Assembly: GCF_900890425.1 (NCBI RefSeq)
Contig: NZ_CAAHFG010000004.1
Coordinates: 242,798-306,797 of the forward strand
Direction: 5' to 3'
Source of the DNA: Pontiella desulfatans
GTDB taxonomy: Bacteria > Verrucomicrobiota > Kiritimatiellia > Kiritimatiellales > Pontiellaceae
DNA: 64,000 nucleotides
Positions 35,013 through 44,464 of the stretch are shown here, piece after piece (the first letter of the stretch is position 1; each line of letters begins with the position of its first letter). The notes beneath the pieces were generated by a model. That model was not told the origin of the DNA, made no database searches, and saw only the letters and a program-made list of their open reading frames with translations. Position numbers and translations under genes: made by a program.

Positions 35013-36926
35013 CTATTTGTATGACCGTTGTGAAAGGTGGACTTCCTCGAACTCGAGCTCTTCCTTGTGGAGCACCGGCTCGTTTTCCAACCCCGTGAAT
35101 TCCCAGGCGGCGACATGGCAGAACGCGTCGTCCTTGCGCAGGGCTTCGCCCTCCTCCGTCTGGCTCTCCTCGCGGAAATGGCCGCCGCAGGATTCCGCGC
35201 GCTCGAGCGCGTCCTTCACCATCAGCTCGGCGAACTCCATGAAGTCGGCCACGCGGTTGGCCTTTTCGAGCGCCTGGTTCAAGTCGTCGGCGGAGCCGGG
35301 CACATTCACATCGCGCCAGAATTCCTCGCGGATTTTCGGAATCGTTTCGAGCGCTTCCTTTAGGCCCTTCTCGTTGCGCGCCATGCCGCAGTTTTCCCAC
35401 AGCAGGTGGCCGAGCTCCTTGTGGAAGTCGTCGACGGTGCGGCTGCCGTTGACGGCGAGCAGGCGGTCGAGCTTGTCCTTGGCGGCGTTCTCCGCTTCGG
35501 CAAACGCTTCGTGGTCGGTCGAGACCTTCTCCAGCTTGTTGGAGGCGAGGTAGTCGTTGATGGTGTTGGGGATGACGAAGTAGCCATCGGCCAACCCCTG
35601 CATGAGGGCGGAGGCGCCAAGGCGGTTGGCGCCGTGGTCGGAAAAGTTGCACTCGCCGATGGCGTAGAGGCCGGGCAGCGTGGTCATCAGGTTATAGTCC
35701 ACCCAAAGGCCGCCCATGGTGTAGTGGACGGCGGGATAGATCATCATGGGCGTCGTGTAGGGATCTTCGTCGGTGATGCGGTTGTACATCTCGAACAGGT
35801 TGCCATATTTCGCTTCGATGTTGTCGCGCCCGAGGCGCCCGATGGCTTCGGCAAAGTCGAGGTAGACGGCGTTGCCGGTCGGGCCGACGCCGCGTCCTTC
35901 GTCGCAGACCTGCTTGGCGTTGCGTGAGGCGAGGTCGCGCGGGACGAGGTTGCCGAAGCTCGGATATTTGCGCTCGAGATAATAGTCGCGCTCGTCTTCC
36001 GGAATGTCGTTGGCGGGTCGTTTGTCGCCCACCTTCTTGGGCACCCAGATGCGGCCGTCGTTGCGGAGCGATTCGGACATGAGGGTGAGCTTGGATTGGT
36101 ATTCGCCGTGCACCGGGATGCAGGTCGGGTGGATCTGCGTGTAGCAGGGGTTGGCGAAGGCCGCACCCTTTTTATAGGCGCGCCATGCGGCGCTGGCGTT
36201 GCAGTTCATGGCGTTGGTGGAGAGGAAAAAGACGTTGCCGTAGCCGCCGGTGGCGAGCACGACGGCATCGGCCTCGTGGCGGGTCAGCTCGCCTGTGACG
36301 AGGTTGCGGGAAATGATGCCGCGCGCCTGGCCTTCGATCACGACGACATCGATGACCTCCTCGCGGGTGTACATCTTGACTCCGCCCGTTTTGATCTCTT
36401 TGGAGAGTGCGCCATAGGCGCCGAGCAGCAGCTGCTGGCCGGTTTGGCCGCGGGCGTAGAAGGTGCGCGAAACCTGGGCGCCGCCGAACGAGCGGTTGTC
36501 GAGGTAGCCGCCGTATTCGCGGGCGAAGGGAATGCCCTGCGCAACGCAGTGGTCGATGATCAGGTTGGAGCATTCCGCCAAGCGATGCACGTTGGCCTCG
36601 CGGGAACGGAAGTCGCCGCCCTTGACGGTATCGTAGAAGAGGCGGTAGACGGAGTCGCCGTCGTTGGGATAGTTCTTGGCGGCGTTGATGCCGCCCTGCG
36701 CGGCGATGGAGTGCGCGCGGCGCGGGGAATCGGAATAGGTGAAGCAGTGCACCTTGTAGCCGAGCTCCGACATCGTTGCGGCGGCGGAGGCGCCGGCGAG
36801 ACCGGAACCGACCACGATCACCTTGTGTTTGCGTTTGTTGGCCGGATTGACCAGCTTGACCTTGAACTTGTGGTTCGTCCACTTTTCGGCCATCGGGCCT
36901 TCGGGAATCTTGGCGTCGAGTTTCAT
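35013..36926 (-). CDS. sdhA: Succinate dehydrogenase/fumarate reductase flavoprotein subunit
   Basis: This 637-residue protein has the FAD dinucleotide motif [15 protein letters not shown] near 36-50. The covalent-FAD histidine lies in [18 protein letters not shown]. The active-site region ([33 protein letters not shown]) and [21 protein letters not shown] are present. Length is normal for the b558 type. It oxidises succinate or reduces fumarate at the cytoplasmic face. sdhC begins 21 bases upstream. Confidence 0.96.
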   Translation of the reverse strand: MKLDAKIPEGPMAEKWTNHKFKVKLVNPANKRKHKVIVVGSGLAGASAAATMSELGYKVHCFTYSDSPRRAHSIAAQGGINAAKNYPNDGDSVYRLFYDTVKGGDFRSREANVHRLAECSNLIIDHCVAQGIPFAREYGGYLDNRSFGGAQVSRTFYARGQTGQQLLLGAYGALSKEIKTGGVKMYTREEVIDVVVIEGQARGIISRNLVTGELTRHEADAVVLATGGYGNVFFLSTNAMNCNASAAWRAYKKGAAFANPCYTQIHPTCIPVHGEYQSKLTLMSESLRNDGRIWVPKKVGDKRPANDIPEDERDYYLERKYPSFGNLVPRDLASRNAKQVCDEGRGVGPTGNAVYLDFAEAIGRLGRDNIEAKYGNLFEMYNRITDEDPYTTPMMIYPAVHYTMGGLWVDYNLMTTLPGLYAIGECNFSDHGANRLGASALMQGLADGYFVIPNTINDYLASNKLEKVSTDHEAFAEAENAAKDKLDRLLAVNGSRTVDDFHKELGHLLWENCGMARNEKGLKEALETIPKIREEFWRDVNVPGSADDLNQALEKANRVADFMEFAELMVKDALERAESCGGHFREESQTEEGEALRKDDAFCHVAAWEFTGLENEPVLHKEELEFEEVHLSQRSYK

Positions 36927-36947
36927 TTTTCTATTCCTTAAAGGCGG

Positions 36948-37610
36948 TTAACGGATGAAGGCAACGATGGGAATAATGGCGAAGGTGGCGGCCATGCCCC
37001 AGCCCACCACGGCGGAGACCCGCTTGATCCGGCTGCCTTCGCGCGGAACATGGAGACCGTAGGTCTGCAGCGAGCTTTGCAGCGCGTGGCTGAGGTGCAG
37101 GCCGACGGCAAGCATGAAGCCGACATAGAAGAGGAGATGGACGGGATCGCCCTGGAAACGCGCGAGCACCATGGCGTAGACATCGTAGGTTTCCACGCCG
37201 TGCAGCGTGGTGGTCGACTTTTCATAAAACTTGAAATCGAGCAGGTGCTTGACGATGAAGAGGAAGATCATGGCGCCAGAAACGGGCATCAGCTTGGCCG
37301 CCAGCGTGCGCTCTTTCGACGATTTCAGCGTATGGCGCTTGTCGGCCGCCTTTTTATTCTCCAGCACGACCTTGAAGGCCATGGCCATGTGGACCGTGAT
37401 GGAGGCCAGCATCAATAGCTCGATGCCGATCACGACCGGAACCAGCTGGTGCAGATGGTGGGCGTAGGAGTTAAAGAGGTCGGGGCCGAATAAAAAAAGC
37501 ACATTCCCGCCCATGTGCGGGATCAGGAACAGCAAAAACATGATCAGTCCTGACGTAGCCAGCAGTAGTTTTTTGCCGATTGAAGACAACAGTGTTTGCT
37601 TAATACTCAT
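36948..37610 (-). CDS. sdhC: Succinate dehydrogenase cytochrome b558 subunit
   Basis: This 220-residue protein has five membrane helices (about 17-38, 55-80, 105-130, 145-170 and 195-218). Heme-ligand candidate histidines appear in IPHMGGNVL, HHLHQLVPV, SITVHMAMAF, VKHLLDF and LHLSHALQSS. It fits the single-subunit di-heme b558 family (TIGR02046). It is the first gene of the TCA operon, with an AT-rich promoter-like region upstream (37611-37690). Confidence 0.92.
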   Translation of the reverse strand: MSIKQTLLSSIGKKLLLATSGLIMFLLFLIPHMGGNVLFLFGPDLFNSYAHHLHQLVPVVIGIELLMLASITVHMAMAFKVVLENKKAADKRHTLKSSKERTLAAKLMPVSGAMIFLFIVKHLLDFKFYEKSTTTLHGVETYDVYAMVLARFQGDPVHLLFYVGFMLAVGLHLSHALQSSLQTYGLHVPREGSRIKRVSAVVGWGMAATFAIIPIVAFIR

Positions 37611-37832
37611 AAACCATTCACCTAATATAGGACTAATTTAATACTCTATGCTAAGTACACCTATAATATTTTCAGCTATTTGAAAACAGGTTTGTTTGTT
37701 TTTCTTGGGTGTCTTTCCCGGAATCCACCGTGCCCGATGCGGGTTTTGTACCATTGCGGGCGGAAACAGTGCTAGACGCCCCACGGTGCCCCCTGTAGCA
37801 TTTCGGGCTTCAAATCGAGAAAGGGTGTACAG

Positions 37833-38666
37833 ATGAAAAAGATTGTTTCGATACTGGTGGTTGGCGTTCTGGCCGCAGCGGGCTCCAAGGCGGCAGACCC
37901 GAAAAAACCCAATTGGGGCTATACCGATACCCCAAAACTGCCCTCCGGATGGTGCGTGCACGACATCGACCGTCCGCAACCCGAGGTGGTCACGCCCGGC
38001 GACACCCCGTGTGCGCCGCCATCCGATGCCATTGTGCTCTTCGACGGCACGGATCTATCCAATTGGGTCGGCAGCAAGCAAGACGACCCCAAGAAGAAAA
38101 AATACAATCCGAAGGGTGAGGCGCTATGGAAGGTCGAGAACGGCTATATGGAATGCACCCCGACCGGCACCATCAAGACCAAGCAAAAGTTCGGCGACTG
38201 CCAGTTCCATATCGAATGGCAGACGGCCAACCCGCGCCAGGGCGATTCCCAGGGAGCGGGCAACAGCGGCGTCTTCATGCAAGGCCGCTATGAAACGCAG
38301 GTGCTCGACAACTTTGAAAACCGCACCTATGCCGACGGCATGGCCGGCTGTGTCTATGGCCAAAAACCCCCGATGGTCAACGCCTGCAAGAAGCCGGGCG
38401 AGTGGCAGAAATACGACATCATCTTCCAGGCCCCGCGCTTTGAAGGCGAAAAGCTGGTTTCCCCCGCCTATGTGACGGTCTTCCTCAACGGCGTGCTGGT
38501 GCAGCACAAAACCGAAATCCTGGGGCCAACCACGCACAAGAAGCTACCGGTCTACAAGCCGCACGGCAACGATTCCATCGCCCTGCAGGATCACAACAAC
38601 AACACCCGCTTCCGCAACATCTGGATCCGCGAACTCGACCTGATGAAGGACGACAGCCGGAAATAG
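37833..38666 (+). CDS. DUF1080 secreted glycoside-hydrolase-like protein
   Basis: This 277-residue protein has a signal peptide (residues 1-20, cleavage after GSKA) and one DUF1080 (3-keto-disaccharide hydrolase) lectin-like fold. Motifs are VLFDGTDLSNWVG, ALWKVENGYMEC, FHIEWQT, GNSGVFMQGRYETQVLD and the closing LQDHNNNTRFRNIWIREL. The family is expanded in PVC bacteria, and some members act on 3-keto-glycosides. The neighbouring Gfo/Idh/MocA enzyme fits that chemistry. It is transcribed divergently from the TCA operon. Confidence 0.88.
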   Translation: MKKIVSILVVGVLAAAGSKAADPKKPNWGYTDTPKLPSGWCVHDIDRPQPEVVTPGDTPCAPPSDAIVLFDGTDLSNWVGSKQDDPKKKKYNPKGEALWKVENGYMECTPTGTIKTKQKFGDCQFHIEWQTANPRQGDSQGAGNSGVFMQGRYETQVLDNFENRTYADGMAGCVYGQKPPMVNACKKPGEWQKYDIIFQAPRFEGEKLVSPAYVTVFLNGVLVQHKTEILGPTTHKKLPVYKPHGNDSIALQDHNNNTRFRNIWIRELDLMKDDSRK

Positions 38667-38693
38667 CCGGATGGCGGCGGGGCTTGCGAAAGA

Positions 38694-39689
38694 CTATTCG
38701 CCGGCGTATTTCAAGCCCCACTGCTCGCGCAGGGCGTCCATGGTCTGCATGATGGCGAGGGTTTTGGAGAGCGGCAGCACATCGCTTTCCAGCTGGCCGG
38801 CCGCGATGCATTCCATGGCGTGGGCGATCTCGAACTTAAAGTTTTCCCCTTCGCCATAAGGCGCGGAAACGTGGCGAGGCTGCTCCTCGCCATTGAGCTT
38901 GATCTCGAAGCCGTGCGCTCCCCAGAACTCGGATACACGAATGAAGCCTTTGGAGCCGAAAAGAACACCTTCGTTCGGTGCCGTATCCGAAAGCGACGAG
39001 GAGAGGAGGGCGCGGCATCCATCCGCGTATTCGAGCAGGTAGAACGAACTTTCGTCCACGTCGGTATCCGTCATGACGACGCTGCTCTGGATGCGCTCGG
39101 GGGTTTTGTTGAACACGATGTCGGCGAAGGTGATGGGGTAGATGCCCAGATCGAGCAGGGCGCCGCCTGCCAGCGCCTTGTTTTTCAGGCGGTGCGCATT
39201 GGCGAACGCATCCCCGGTAAAACCGAGGCAAAAGTTTGCGGTAACGGTTTTCACTTCCCCAATCATTCCCTCGGCCAACAGCTCCTGCAGTTTAACGATG
39301 GCCGGCAGGAAGCGCGTCCAAACCGCCTCCATCATGAAAAGCTTCCTTTCGCGCGCGAGCTCCATCACCTCCGCCGTCTGCGCGGCATTGATGGTGAAGG
39401 GCTTTTCGCAAAGCACATGCTTGCCGTGTTCCAGGCAGAGCTTGATGTTTTCGTAGTGGAAGTTGTGCGTGGTGGCAATGTAGACCGCATCGATTTCAGG
39501 ATCGGCCACGAGCGACTCATAGTCGGTGTAGGCCCGTTCCATTCCATGTTTGTCGGCAAACTCCCGCCCCCGTCCCGGCGTACGCGACGCGACCGCCCAA
39601 AGGCTACCGGTCTCCAACGCATTCAAACTGGTTGCAAACACGTGCGCAATGCCGCCACACCCGATGATTCCCCACTTAAGATCCTTCAT
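38694..39689 (-). CDS. Gfo/Idh/MocA-family oxidoreductase
   Basis: This 331-residue protein has the N-terminal Rossmann motif WGIIGCGGIAHVFATSL and the family's EKP motif (GKHVLCEKPFTINAAQ) near residue 95. The C-terminal domain has a candidate catalytic region (GGALLDLGIYPITFADIVF). It is an NAD(P)-dependent sugar or cyclitol dehydrogenase of unknown substrate, related to trans-dihydrodiol dehydrogenases by the MMEAVWTRFLP segment. No signal peptide, so cytoplasmic. It is convergent with the DUF1080 gene. Confidence 0.9.
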   Translation of the reverse strand: MKDLKWGIIGCGGIAHVFATSLNALETGSLWAVASRTPGRGREFADKHGMERAYTDYESLVADPEIDAVYIATTHNFHYENIKLCLEHGKHVLCEKPFTINAAQTAEVMELARERKLFMMEAVWTRFLPAIVKLQELLAEGMIGEVKTVTANFCLGFTGDAFANAHRLKNKALAGGALLDLGIYPITFADIVFNKTPERIQSSVVMTDTDVDESSFYLLEYADGCRALLSSSLSDTAPNEGVLFGSKGFIRVSEFWGAHGFEIKLNGEEQPRHVSAPYGEGENFKFEIAHAMECIAAGQLESDVLPLSKTLAIMQTMDALREQWGLKYAGE

Positions 39690-39780
39690 GATCCGCTCCT
39701 TTCAATGAAATGCGAGAATGGCTGGTTTCCCCCGGATTGGCAAGAAAAGGTCAGTGGCAGGCCTTAAATCAGCTTTCATC

Positions 39781-39879
39781 CATTTTTTTTTGCTCATGAA
39801 CAACCGCTTAAAACACCTACCTTCAAGCACTTCCGCAACTTAATACACAAACATCCCGCTTCCGCGCATTTTTTTTTGC
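39781..39879. repeat. Direct repeat of CATTTTTTTTTGC in the gap before the VC0807-like gene
   Basis: CATTTTTTTTTGC occurs at 39781-39793 and 39867-39879, each followed shortly by ATGAA. The gap 39690-40045 contains no gene. It holds these two T-tracts and the candidate short transcript described next. Confidence 0.6.
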
Positions 39880-39904
39880 ATGAAAATCCGATTGGGAGGC
39901 GTTT

Positions 39905-39987
39905 AGTATTCAGAACCTACAGGTTTGGGGTTCACTTGGGCTGCGTGAGGTTTCCCTCCTCTTTTCCTCACGCAGTCCTCTTTTTTT
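39905..39987 (+). ncRNA. Candidate small RNA ending in a strong terminator
   Basis: TAGTATT at 39904 could be a -10 element. A small palindrome AACCTACAGGTT (39914-39925) follows, then a perfect 10-bp stem CTGCGTGAGG/CCTCACGCAG (39941-39950 and 39966-39975) with the tail TCCTCTTTTTTT. No open frame of note leads into this terminator: the nearest upstream gene is on the other strand. A short independent transcript is therefore plausible. No known RNA family was recognised. Confidence 0.4.
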
Positions 39988-40045
39988 GTCTGAACCATTG
40001 CCTTGAGCCACCCAACGCGTAAAGTGATTCCCTTTTGGAGGTTTC

Positions 40046-40810
40046 ATGGACAACAGCAAGCACAAGCAAGAGAATCCGCTGATCAGCATTCTGGTGAACG
40101 TCGTAATACCCGTCGCCATTCTCAGCCTACTGAGCGACAAGGAAAAATCATTGGGTCCGATCCCGGGGCTGGGTCCGGTCTGGGCCCTGGTGGTCGGGCT
40201 GGCTTTCCCCATCACCTTCGGCTTGCGTACGCTCATCCGGAGCCGAAAACCCGACTTCATGTCGATCATCGGCATTGTCAGTGTCTCGCTCACGGGGATC
40301 TTCGGGATTCTGGAACTTCCGAGAATGGCCCTGGCCATCAAAGAAGCCGCCATTCCCCTACTCCTTGGGTTGGCGATTGTTGTGTCGCTCAAGACCCCGT
40401 TTCCGCTCATCAAGAAAATCCTGATGACCGAATCGCTGTTCGATGTCGAGCGGTTGACTTCCGCGCTTAAGGAGAAGGGGAATGAAGCGGTGTTCGAAAA
40501 ACGGCTGGTGGGCCTCACCTGGGGATTTGCTTCTTCCATGTTTCTCTCGTCCGTTTTAAATTTTTTCATGGTGATGACCCTGGTCCACAGCGACCCCGTC
40601 ACAGAAAAGTCGGCCTATGTTGCTGAAATCGGCAAGATGACCGGCTGGAGCCATGTCGTCATACTGGTTCCCTGCCTGGTCATCATGTTTTTTGTCATGA
40701 ACAAACTCTTCAACACGCTCACCGAGCTCACCGGCTGCAAGCTCGACGACCTCCTCGCCGCCCACCATCGGGAAAAGGAAGCGCTTGCCGCAGACCCCTC
40801 CTCGGAATAG
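40046..40810 (+). CDS. VC0807-like membrane protein
   Basis: This 254-residue protein has about six membrane helices and the family pattern NPLISILVNVVIPVAIL, GPVWALVVGLAFPITFGL. The C-terminal half (VLNFFMVMTLVHSDP, GWSHVVILVPCLVIMFFVM) is also typical of VC0807-type proteins. These are inner-membrane proteins of unknown function. GGAGGTTTC precedes the ATG. UbiD follows 12 bases later, so the two are cotranscribed. Confidence 0.75.
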   Translation: MDNSKHKQENPLISILVNVVIPVAILSLLSDKEKSLGPIPGLGPVWALVVGLAFPITFGLRTLIRSRKPDFMSIIGIVSVSLTGIFGILELPRMALAIKEAAIPLLLGLAIVVSLKTPFPLIKKILMTESLFDVERLTSALKEKGNEAVFEKRLVGLTWGFASSMFLSSVLNFFMVMTLVHSDPVTEKSAYVAEIGKMTGWSHVVILVPCLVIMFFVMNKLFNTLTELTGCKLDDLLAAHHREKEALAADPSSE

Positions 40811-40822
40811 TCTCTCTGGGCA

Positions 40823-42610
40823 ATGGGATACCGAAGCACCAGGGAATGCATCGAGGCGCTCGAAAAGCACGGGCAGTTGCTGCGTATTGCCGACGAGGTC
40901 GATCCGCATCTCGAAATGGCCGAAATCCAGCGCCGGGTCTATGCGGCCAAGGGGCCGGCCCTCCTTTTTGAAAACGTCAAAGGCTGCAAATTCCCGTGCG
41001 TCTCCAACCTCTTCGGCACCCCCGAACGAACGCGGCTCATCTTTGCCGACACCTACGACCAGGTTGCGGCACTCGTTGCCTCCAAGGCCGACCCACTCAA
41101 CCTGCTGAAGAAGCCGGGGCACGCCCTGCGCGCCGGGCTGTCGGCGCTCCATGCCTTGCCGAAGCGGGTTTCGGCGAGCAGCGCGCCGGTGTTCGAATGC
41201 CGGGGCACGATCAGCGACCTGCCGCCCATTGTCAGCTGGCCGGACGACGGCGGCGCATTCATCACCCTGCCGCAGGTCTATAGCGAACATCCCGACCATC
41301 CCGGCAAGCCGCTCAAGAGCAACCTCGGCATGTACCGCATCCAGTTGAACGGAAACGAATATGTGACCGACAAAGAGGTTGGCCTGCACTACCAAATCCA
41401 CCGCGGCATCGGCGTCCACCAAAAGCTGCACCAGGATCAGGGCAAGCCCTTCCGCGTCGCCATCTTTATCGGCGGCCCGCCGGCCATGAGCTTTTCCGCC
41501 GTCATGCCATTGCCCGAGGGCATGCCCGAAGTGGCCTTTGCCGGGCTGCTGGCCGGCCGGCGCTTCCGCTACGCGCGCCACAAGGAATGGACGGTCGCCG
41601 CCGAGGCCGACTTTTGCATCATCGGCACCATCAAGCAGGAACTGAAGCGCGAAGGGCCGTTCGGCGACCACCTCGGCTACTATAGCCTCGCCCACCCCTT
41701 CCCCTGCCTCGAAGTCGAAGAGTTATTCCACCGCAAGGATGCCGTCTGGCCGTTCACGGTCGTCGGCCGCCCGCCGCAGGAGGACACCACCTTTGGCGAA
41801 GTGATCCACGATATGACCGGCGCCGTGATCCCCACCGAAATCCCCGGCCTGAAGGCGGTGCATGCCGTCGATGCCGCCGGCGTGCACCCGTTGCTGCTCG
41901 CCATCGGGCAGGAGCGCTACACGCCCTATGTGAAAACCATCCGCCCCTCCGAAATGCTCACCATGGCCAACGCCGTGCTCGGCAAGGGCCAGCTTTCGCT
42001 TGCCAAATACCTCTTCATCACGAACGAAGCCGATGCGCCCGGGCTCGACATCCACGACATCCCGGCCTTTTTCAAGCATGTGCTCGAACGCATCCGCTGG
42101 GAGCGCGACCTCCATTTCCAGACCGAAACCAGCATCGACACGCTCGACTATTCCGGCGACGCCCTCAACCACGGCTCCAAGGTGGTCTTCGCCGCCAATG
42201 GCGATGCCATTCGCGGACTCGGAACCGAAAAACCGGATCTCGACTGCACCGTGGTGGCGCCCGGCATCCTGGCCCTTGCCTCCACCTTCGAACTCGAAAC
42301 CTTCGCCAAACAATTGGAAGGCCTCGTGCCGGTTGAGCGGTTCCCCCTGGTGGTGCTCTGCGACGATCCCGAATTCCTGGCCGCCGATTTCAGCAACTTC
42401 CTGTGGGTCACCTTCACCCGCTCGAATCCGGCGCGCGACATCCACGGGGTCGGGGCCAAGACCGAGTTCAAGCATTGGGGCTGCACCGGCCCGCTCATCA
42501 TCGATGCCCGCCTCAAGCCGCACCACGCCCCGCCGCTGATCGAAGACCCCGCCGTCACTGAAAAGGTCGACGCCCTCTTCGTAACCGATGGATCGCTCGC
42601 CATGCTTTAA
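40823..42610 (+). CDS. UbiD-family decarboxylase
   Basis: This 595-residue protein has the UbiD N-terminal fold (STRECIEALEKHGQLLRI) and an FMN/prenyl-FMN region (GMYRIQLNGN, YQIHRGIGVHQ). The active-site stretch KREGPFGDHLGYYS supplies the conserved Glu/Arg. It is longer than E. coli UbiD by about 100 residues, like many PVC homologues. UbiD enzymes remove aromatic carboxylates in ubiquinone or menaquinone synthesis using prenylated FMN; menaquinone is more likely in an anaerobe with b558 Sdh. No UbiX is visible. Confidence 0.88.
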   Translation: MGYRSTRECIEALEKHGQLLRIADEVDPHLEMAEIQRRVYAAKGPALLFENVKGCKFPCVSNLFGTPERTRLIFADTYDQVAALVASKADPLNLLKKPGHALRAGLSALHALPKRVSASSAPVFECRGTISDLPPIVSWPDDGGAFITLPQVYSEHPDHPGKPLKSNLGMYRIQLNGNEYVTDKEVGLHYQIHRGIGVHQKLHQDQGKPFRVAIFIGGPPAMSFSAVMPLPEGMPEVAFAGLLAGRRFRYARHKEWTVAAEADFCIIGTIKQELKREGPFGDHLGYYSLAHPFPCLEVEELFHRKDAVWPFTVVGRPPQEDTTFGEVIHDMTGAVIPTEIPGLKAVHAVDAAGVHPLLLAIGQERYTPYVKTIRPSEMLTMANAVLGKGQLSLAKYLFITNEADAPGLDIHDIPAFFKHVLERIRWERDLHFQTETSIDTLDYSGDALNHGSKVVFAANGDAIRGLGTEKPDLDCTVVAPGILALASTFELETFAKQLEGLVPVERFPLVVLCDDPEFLAADFSNFLWVTFTRSNPARDIHGVGAKTEFKHWGCTGPLIIDARLKPHHAPPLIEDPAVTEKVDALFVTDGSLAML

Positions 42611-42780
42611 CGTCGAACGCTTGCGGGAAAGTCATTTCAAGGAGAAGGGTCTTCACTTTTCAAAAGAATCTTCGGCAGAACAGTTGCAAGATATCGCCAA
42701 AGCCATTACAACGCTTAAAAGAATGAATTAGAATGGCTAATTCAGTAATTGATGTTCGAAACAATGGTGGGGGAACATAC

Positions 42781-43221
42781 ATGAAAGTAAATAAATGGTC
42801 GGAGTTTTCACGACGGGCTCTGCTGTTGCTCTTGGCTGGATGCACGGTGGTTGCGTTGACTGGTTGCGGTGGCGACGATAGTGGCGACGGCGATAATTCA
42901 GATGGTAGCTCCACAGGTGCATGGACGTCCTACATCGGGGTTTGGAAAGGCTCAGGAACGAGTGATGATGGCTATGCAACCGAGGTCATCATCACCATTC
43001 AAACCGATGGCTTCGTTATTCGGGAGGTCATCAACACGGTCGGACATTCCTATGCCGAAAATCCCGGGGATTCCACAAAGTGGTCGGATGACACCTTGTC
43101 CTTCGATATCGGCTACGCATCGACAACCGTCACGTTTACGAGCGATAACAAAGCCTGGTTTAAGAATGTAAACCGATCCTATGCATTCTATACCTTGGAA
43201 TGCGAGCTGACTCGCCAGTAG
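42781..43221 (+). CDS. Small lipoprotein, paralogue 1
   Basis: This 146-residue protein starts at MKVNKWSEFSRRALLLLLAG, preferred over ATG 42733 because of the GGGGG upstream. The signal ends in lipobox LTGC (Cys about 29), then an Asp/Ser-rich linker GGDDSGDGDNSDG and a beta-rich domain (WKGSGTSDDGYATEVIITI). It shares this organisation and the ALTGC/GLTGC plus acidic-linker start with the gene at 44465. Unknown function; outer-membrane or surface location inferred. Confidence 0.7.
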   Translation: MKVNKWSEFSRRALLLLLAGCTVVALTGCGGDDSGDGDNSDGSSTGAWTSYIGVWKGSGTSDDGYATEVIITIQTDGFVIREVINTVGHSYAENPGDSTKWSDDTLSFDIGYASTTVTFTSDNKAWFKNVNRSYAFYTLECELTRQ

Positions 43222-43261
43222 AAGACCATACCGTCCGCACAAACCCGCCTTCAGCCGCACC

Positions 43262-43292
43262 GCGGAATGATTCCGTCATTCGATCATTCCGC
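43262..43292. other. Perfect 10-bp hairpin between convergent genes
   Basis: GCGGAATGAT (43262-43271) and ATCATTCCGC (43283-43292) flank an 11-base loop. It sits between the stops of the lipoprotein (+) and NIPSNAP (-) genes, so a bidirectional terminator is plausible, although no T tract follows. Confidence 0.6.
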
Positions 43293-43348
43293 TCTATTCC
43301 AACTATGTGATCGATTTGAAGCGCGACTCGCCCTGGCTTTCCGATGGC

Positions 43349-44113
43349 TTAGATTTGGGAGTAGTCCGTGGCTTTCAGGAAGGTCTTGGTGATGTTCGAA
43401 ACGGTGCCTTTGTATTGCGGGAGCGCCTTGATGCGGTTCCATTCGGGATGTTGCTTGAACGCATCCCAGTTGGCATCGTGGGCGGCCATGTCGTCGAACG
43501 AAAGCATATAGGTGAGATTGGGCAGCCGGGCCCCGGAGAGGCTTCTTCCAAAAAAAACGGGATCGAGCCCGGTCTCCAGGAAAATGTCGATTTCGCCGCC
43601 GCTGTTGAACATTTCCACCTTGCTTTGCGCGTGGGTGAAGCTGGCGCTTTCATACTGGCGGAGTTCGTAGATCCGGCCGTCCTTCTTTTGCGGAACCCGC
43701 AGCGTCGGCAAGCGGTCGAACGCTTCCATCAGGGTGCTTTCCATCCGCAGGAAGGGTGCGTTCTTCTTTCCGGCGTCCAGGATCGCCGCGCCATCGGTGC
43801 GGTATGTGGTATCGGCCGCCAGCCGCCCGGAGAGCGAGGCAAACGCATCCAGCGAATCGAAGGGCAGCAGCAGGTAAAGATCAAGCCCCTCGCCTTCCAG
43901 CTCCTTGAACACGCCGACCGACCGGATGCCCGCCCGGTTGAACGCGGGAATCCCAACATCCTTGAAAAAGGTTTCGAGGGCCTTCTGCCCATCGGCGCTA
44001 TCGAGCAAATAGCGCCTGAGTTCATAGAATTGCCTGTGGGCCTTGGGCCCGGCGCCGGCGGTTGCGGCGATGCAGGCCAGCAGGCTGGTTGCGGAAAAAC
44101 TTCTTCTTTTCAT
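43349..44113 (-). CDS. NIPSNAP-domain secreted protein
   Basis: This 254-residue protein starts at MKRRSFSATSLLACIAATAG, a Tat-like or ordinary signal peptide; the frame continues upstream to 44278 without homology. Two ferredoxin-like NIPSNAP repeats follow: QFYELRRYLLDSADGQKAL to LPFDSLDAFASL, and RIYELRQYESASFTHAQSK to LSFDDMAAHDANWDAF. PVC bacteria have many exported NIPSNAP proteins of unknown function. It lies between two paralogous lipoprotein genes. Confidence 0.85.
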   Translation of the reverse strand: MKRRSFSATSLLACIAATAGAGPKAHRQFYELRRYLLDSADGQKALETFFKDVGIPAFNRAGIRSVGVFKELEGEGLDLYLLLPFDSLDAFASLSGRLAADTTYRTDGAAILDAGKKNAPFLRMESTLMEAFDRLPTLRVPQKKDGRIYELRQYESASFTHAQSKVEMFNSGGEIDIFLETGLDPVFFGRSLSGARLPNLTYMLSFDDMAAHDANWDAFKQHPEWNRIKALPQYKGTVSNITKTFLKATDYSQI

Positions 44114-44270
44114 AATCAGTCCAATACGTTCACCATGATAGTGCGGCAGTCTACAGGTCCTGGATGCACGAAGGCAAGATCCGATACAAGAGCGCCCGAA
44201 CCCCCAAGGGAAGCCTCCGGCAGATGCAATGGAAAAAGGAAGCATCGCATCTCGCAGGTCTCCGCAGCCA

Positions 44271-44412
44271 GGTGACATCCATTTGCACGATCGTCAATTT
44301 GGATGTCACCTTCCAGCCACAGCCGACGGCGCCGATTCTCTGGAGTTCCCCATTCTACGGGGCCGCAAAAATGACAAACAATTCATTCCAGCCCCTGCCG
44401 ACTTGTCATTTT
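44271..44412. other. Two consecutive stem-loops in the gap 44114-44464
   Basis: Hairpin 1: GGTGACATCCA (44271-44281) with TGGATGTCACC (44300-44310), a perfect 11-bp stem with an 18-base loop. Hairpin 2: AAAATGACAA (44368-44377) with TTGTCATTTT (44403-44412), a perfect 10-bp stem with a 25-base loop. The rest of this 351-base gap shows no gene. Both lie upstream of the lipoprotein at 44465 and could be operators, leader structures or repeat arms. Confidence 0.65.
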
Positions 44413-44464
44413 CCTCGGTTTAAGTTGTTGGCCTCATCAGGAACAACCCAAGAAAGGAATGAGA

